Shown: piece by piece, positions 12,498 to 13,151 of the stretch | Layout of the letters: every line of letters begins with the position of its first letter | Position numbering within the stretch: the first letter of the stretch is position 1 | Notes under the pieces: generated by a model | Databases searched by the model: none | Seen by the model: only the letters and a program-made list of their open reading frames with translations | What the model was told of the DNA's origin: nothing | Assembly (NCBI GenBank): GCA_025938055.1 | Contig: JAICQC010000084.1 | Span: 1-13,151, forward strand | DNA from: Anaerolineales bacterium | Lineage (GTDB): Bacteria > Chloroflexota > Anaerolineae > Anaerolineales > Villigracilaceae | DNA length: 13,151 nucleotides | Reading direction: 5' to 3' | Program-made: the position numbers and the translations under genes

Positions 12498-13151
12498 ATG
12501 AGTTGGATCATCGCTGTTGCAGTGCTCGTCGTTATTGGTTTCATCCTCGACCGCGAGATTTACTTCTACGAAGGAGTACACCTGGGTCCGCGCGTGCAAG
12601 CCTGGCTGTACAACCGCTGGTCGAAGAAATATGATGAGGGCAAACGCGCCAGCCAGGTACGTGACGACGAGAAGCTTGCCCAGCCCTTGCTCAACGCAAC
12701 AAAGGACGTACCTTCGCCTTTGGTGCTGGACTTCGCCACCGGCACCGGGCGGCTCTCGTGTGCGCTCATCCGCCGCCCTGAGTTTGGGGGACATATCATT
12801 GCTCTCGATCTTTCGCAGGGAATGTTGGAACAAGCCGCCTCGAAATTAAGCCATCACAATACAGATCGAAAGGTGGAATTGCTCCGGCATCCATCCCTGC
12901 CGCTGCCGTTCCCCGATGCCGCGTTTGACTTGGTCTGCGCCCTCGAAGTGTTGGAGCTCTTCCCCGACATGGATGCGCCACTCAACGAGCTAGCGCGTGT
13001 CCTGCGTCCCGGCGGGGTCCTGCTGACCTCGCGCGGCACAGAAGAATCGGGAAGAAAGGCGCGGATTAAAAGCACCAGCGCCTTGACCTCGTTGCTGGAG
13101 GCGCACGGCTTCGAGAAGATTCAGATCAGCAAATGGTGGAAGCTCTTCGAC
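12498..13151 (+). CDS. Membrane-anchored class I SAM-dependent methyltransferase (3' end outside the window)
   Basis: 218 codons are open from ATG 12498 to the window edge. Residues 1-17 form a hydrophobic helix (MSWIIAVAVLVVIGFIL), a single membrane anchor or uncleaved signal. The Rossmann domain then shows SAM motif I VLDFATGTGR (76-85), Asp104 in IALDLS (motif II), LPFPDAAFDLVCALEVLE (136-153) and the ARVLRPGGVLL strand-helix (166-176), as in UbiE/Methyltransf_11 enzymes. The substrate is unknown; anchoring suggests a lipid, quinone or membrane-linked acceptor. Seen up to KWWKLFD, it is nearly full length, since such domains usually end soon after this hairpin. The preceding stretch 12403-12497 shows no convincing terminator. 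Confidence 0.85.
   Translation, partial: MSWIIAVAVLVVIGFILDREIYFYEGVHLGPRVQAWLYNRWSKKYDEGKRASQVRDDEKLAQPLLNATKDVPSPLVLDFATGTGRLSCALIRRPEFGGHIIALDLSQGMLEQAASKLSHHNTDRKVELLRHPSLPLPFPDAAFDLVCALEVLELFPDMDAPLNELARVLRPGGVLLTSRGTEESGRKARIKSTSALTSLLEAHGFEKIQISKWWKLFD

Noticed and set aside
1..13151. Mobile elements, CRISPR arrays, tRNA or rRNA genes, replication origin
   Set aside because: No transposase or integrase motifs, no regularly spaced repeats, no cloverleaf or rRNA-like stretches, and no DnaA-box cluster were seen on reading both strands.

Overview
The window looks like a chromosomal segment of a Chloroflexota bacterium, probably class Anaerolineae. This is inferred from gene content, not from a marker gene. 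The grounds are several lipoproteins whose lipobox (ISAC, LSAC, LTAC) is followed by a Pro/Thr-rich linker, a bacterial RIO kinase, a pyrrolysine-free MttB homologue, a DUF5060 glycosidase and moderate GC. There is no phage, IS element, CRISPR array, tRNA or rRNA.

Layout. 1-3236 (+): the last codons of an upstream gene, a lipoprotein alpha/beta hydrolase, then a translationally coupled pair: an MttB-like methyltransferase and a DUF3291 protein. 3233-3464: a compact transcription unit with a near-consensus promoter, a strong ribosome site, a 20-codon ORF, a segment able to mask that ribosome site, an intrinsic terminator and an alternative-pairing repeat, placed just ahead of a RIO kinase gene (3465-4544) that has its own terminator. 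4608-6850 (+): a small unrecognised protein followed by a DUF5060/TIM-barrel glycosidase lipoprotein whose frame is broken by a single in-frame TAA. 6858-10170 (-): a creatininase-family amidohydrolase with an extra decayed N-terminal copy of its own fold, a degraded GNAT acetyltransferase remnant, and an S9 prolyl-oligopeptidase. 10300-13151 (+): a membrane protein overlapping a SpoU/TrmH RNA methyltransferase, a small NTF2-like lipoprotein, and a membrane-anchored class I methyltransferase cut by the window end.

How the parts relate. Most genes look like housekeeping or catabolic accessory genes rather than one pathway. Tight couplings exist for MttB/DUF3291 (ATGA), the small gene/glycosidase (ATGA available) and the membrane protein/TrmH (TAATG). 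Promoters repeatedly use an extended -10 (TGnTAnAnT), and two of them sit 6-7 nt from an ATG, which implies leaderless mRNAs. The best candidate for something undescribed is the leader unit in front of the RIO kinase. Next are the duplicated creatininase and the ochre codon in the glycosidase.
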